A stretch of DNA of 6,019 bases from Actinomycetota bacterium (lineage in GTDB: Bacteria > Actinomycetota > Acidimicrobiia > Acidimicrobiales > SZUA-35), in assembly GCA_027730885.1 (NCBI GenBank), contig JAQCHM010000216.1, positions 1 through 6,019 on the forward strand. The letters run 5' to 3'. A program made the translations under genes and the position numbers. Each line of letters opens with the position of its first letter. Within the stretch, counting starts at the first letter, position 1. The notes beneath the pieces are model-generated. The model did no database searches. It was not told the DNA's origin and was given only the letters and a program-made list of their open reading frames with translations. Positions 5,867 to 6,019 of this stretch are shown piece after piece.

Positions 5867-6019
5867 GTGAGCGACCAGGCGATCGCCGAGCGCGTCGAGT
5901 TGGACAAGAAGGACAAGACCGAGTTGGCGACCATCGTCTCGGCCCTCGGCGGCAAGCCGAGCGCCCGGATGAAGAAGTCCGACCTGATCGACGCCATCCT
6001 CGAGCTGTCGGGCGTCGTC
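5867..6019 (+). CDS. rho: Transcription termination factor Rho, N-terminal fragment (cut by window end)
   Basis: Rho is a hexameric RNA-dependent ATPase/helicase that ends transcription of untranslated RNA. Only the first 51 codons are in the window, with no stop reached. Residues about 12-48 match the Rho N-terminal (SAP-like, helix-extended-helix) domain: LDKKDKTELATIVSALGG, then a basic ARMKKSDLIDAIL ending the motif. The RNA-binding and ATPase domains would lie downstream, so they cannot be checked here. The start is GTG 5867, chosen for AGGAG at 5855-5859; an ATG at 5831 would add 12 residues without a ribosome-binding site. Identification rests on this domain plus the well-known position of rho after the threonine genes in actinobacteria. 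Another protein with a Rho_N-type domain is possible but much less likely. Confidence 0.85.
   Translation, partial: MSDQAIAERVELDKKDKTELATIVSALGGKPSARMKKSDLIDAILELSGVV

Noticed and set aside
5128..5997. Minus-strand open frame (289 codons) covering the thrC end, the intergenic region and the rho start
   Set aside because: It runs through the hairpin and two unrelated genes in antisense, and its product shows nothing recognisable. I considered whether it might be a relocated thrB, but it has no GHMP kinase glycine-rich motif.
1..6019. Mobile elements, CRISPR, tRNA/rRNA genes, defence or other undescribed gene systems
   Set aside because: I found no repeats arranged as arrays, no terminal inverted repeats with transposase, no tRNA-like cloverleaf and no unassigned ORF of convincing quality. 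Nearly all bases are taken up by conserved housekeeping genes.

Overview
The window is a high-G+C (roughly two-thirds G+C by eye) chromosomal segment. It carries a compact, one-directional biosynthetic cluster: argS, lysA, hom, thrC, then the 5' end of rho, all on the + strand. This order is the classic actinobacterial arrangement. The high G+C, GTG starts and protein styles suggest a deep-branching actinobacterium, perhaps Acidimicrobiia-like; that placement is inference, with no search behind it.

Bases 28-4213 are three tightly packed genes. argS (arginyl-tRNA synthetase) ends in a 4-base GTGA overlap with lysA (diaminopimelate decarboxylase). lysA ends in a 4-base ATGA overlap with hom (homoserine dehydrogenase with a C-terminal ACT domain). 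After 11 bases comes thrC (threonine synthase, 4225-5607), which belongs to the long, N-terminally extended class. The spacing points to one transcript with translational coupling. lysA and hom sit on the two branches of the aspartate pathway (lysine versus homoserine/threonine/methionine), and thrC finishes threonine. thrB (homoserine kinase), which in many actinobacteria lies between thrC and rho, is absent here.

Bases 5608-5866 (259 bases) hold no confident gene but do show structure: a well-aligned interrupted hairpin just after thrC (no U-tract), an actinobacterial-type -10 hexamer, a possible 30-codon leader ORF, a C-rich G-poor rut-like stretch, and a small hairpin across the leader ORF stop. 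This resembles the leader-peptide/attenuation layout known upstream of E. coli rho. rho starts at GTG 5867 behind a good Shine-Dalgarno and runs off the window.

The coding part is ordinary housekeeping and I see no novel defence, mobile or CRISPR system. The most rewarding places for a second look are the thrC-rho intergenic region and the missing thrB.
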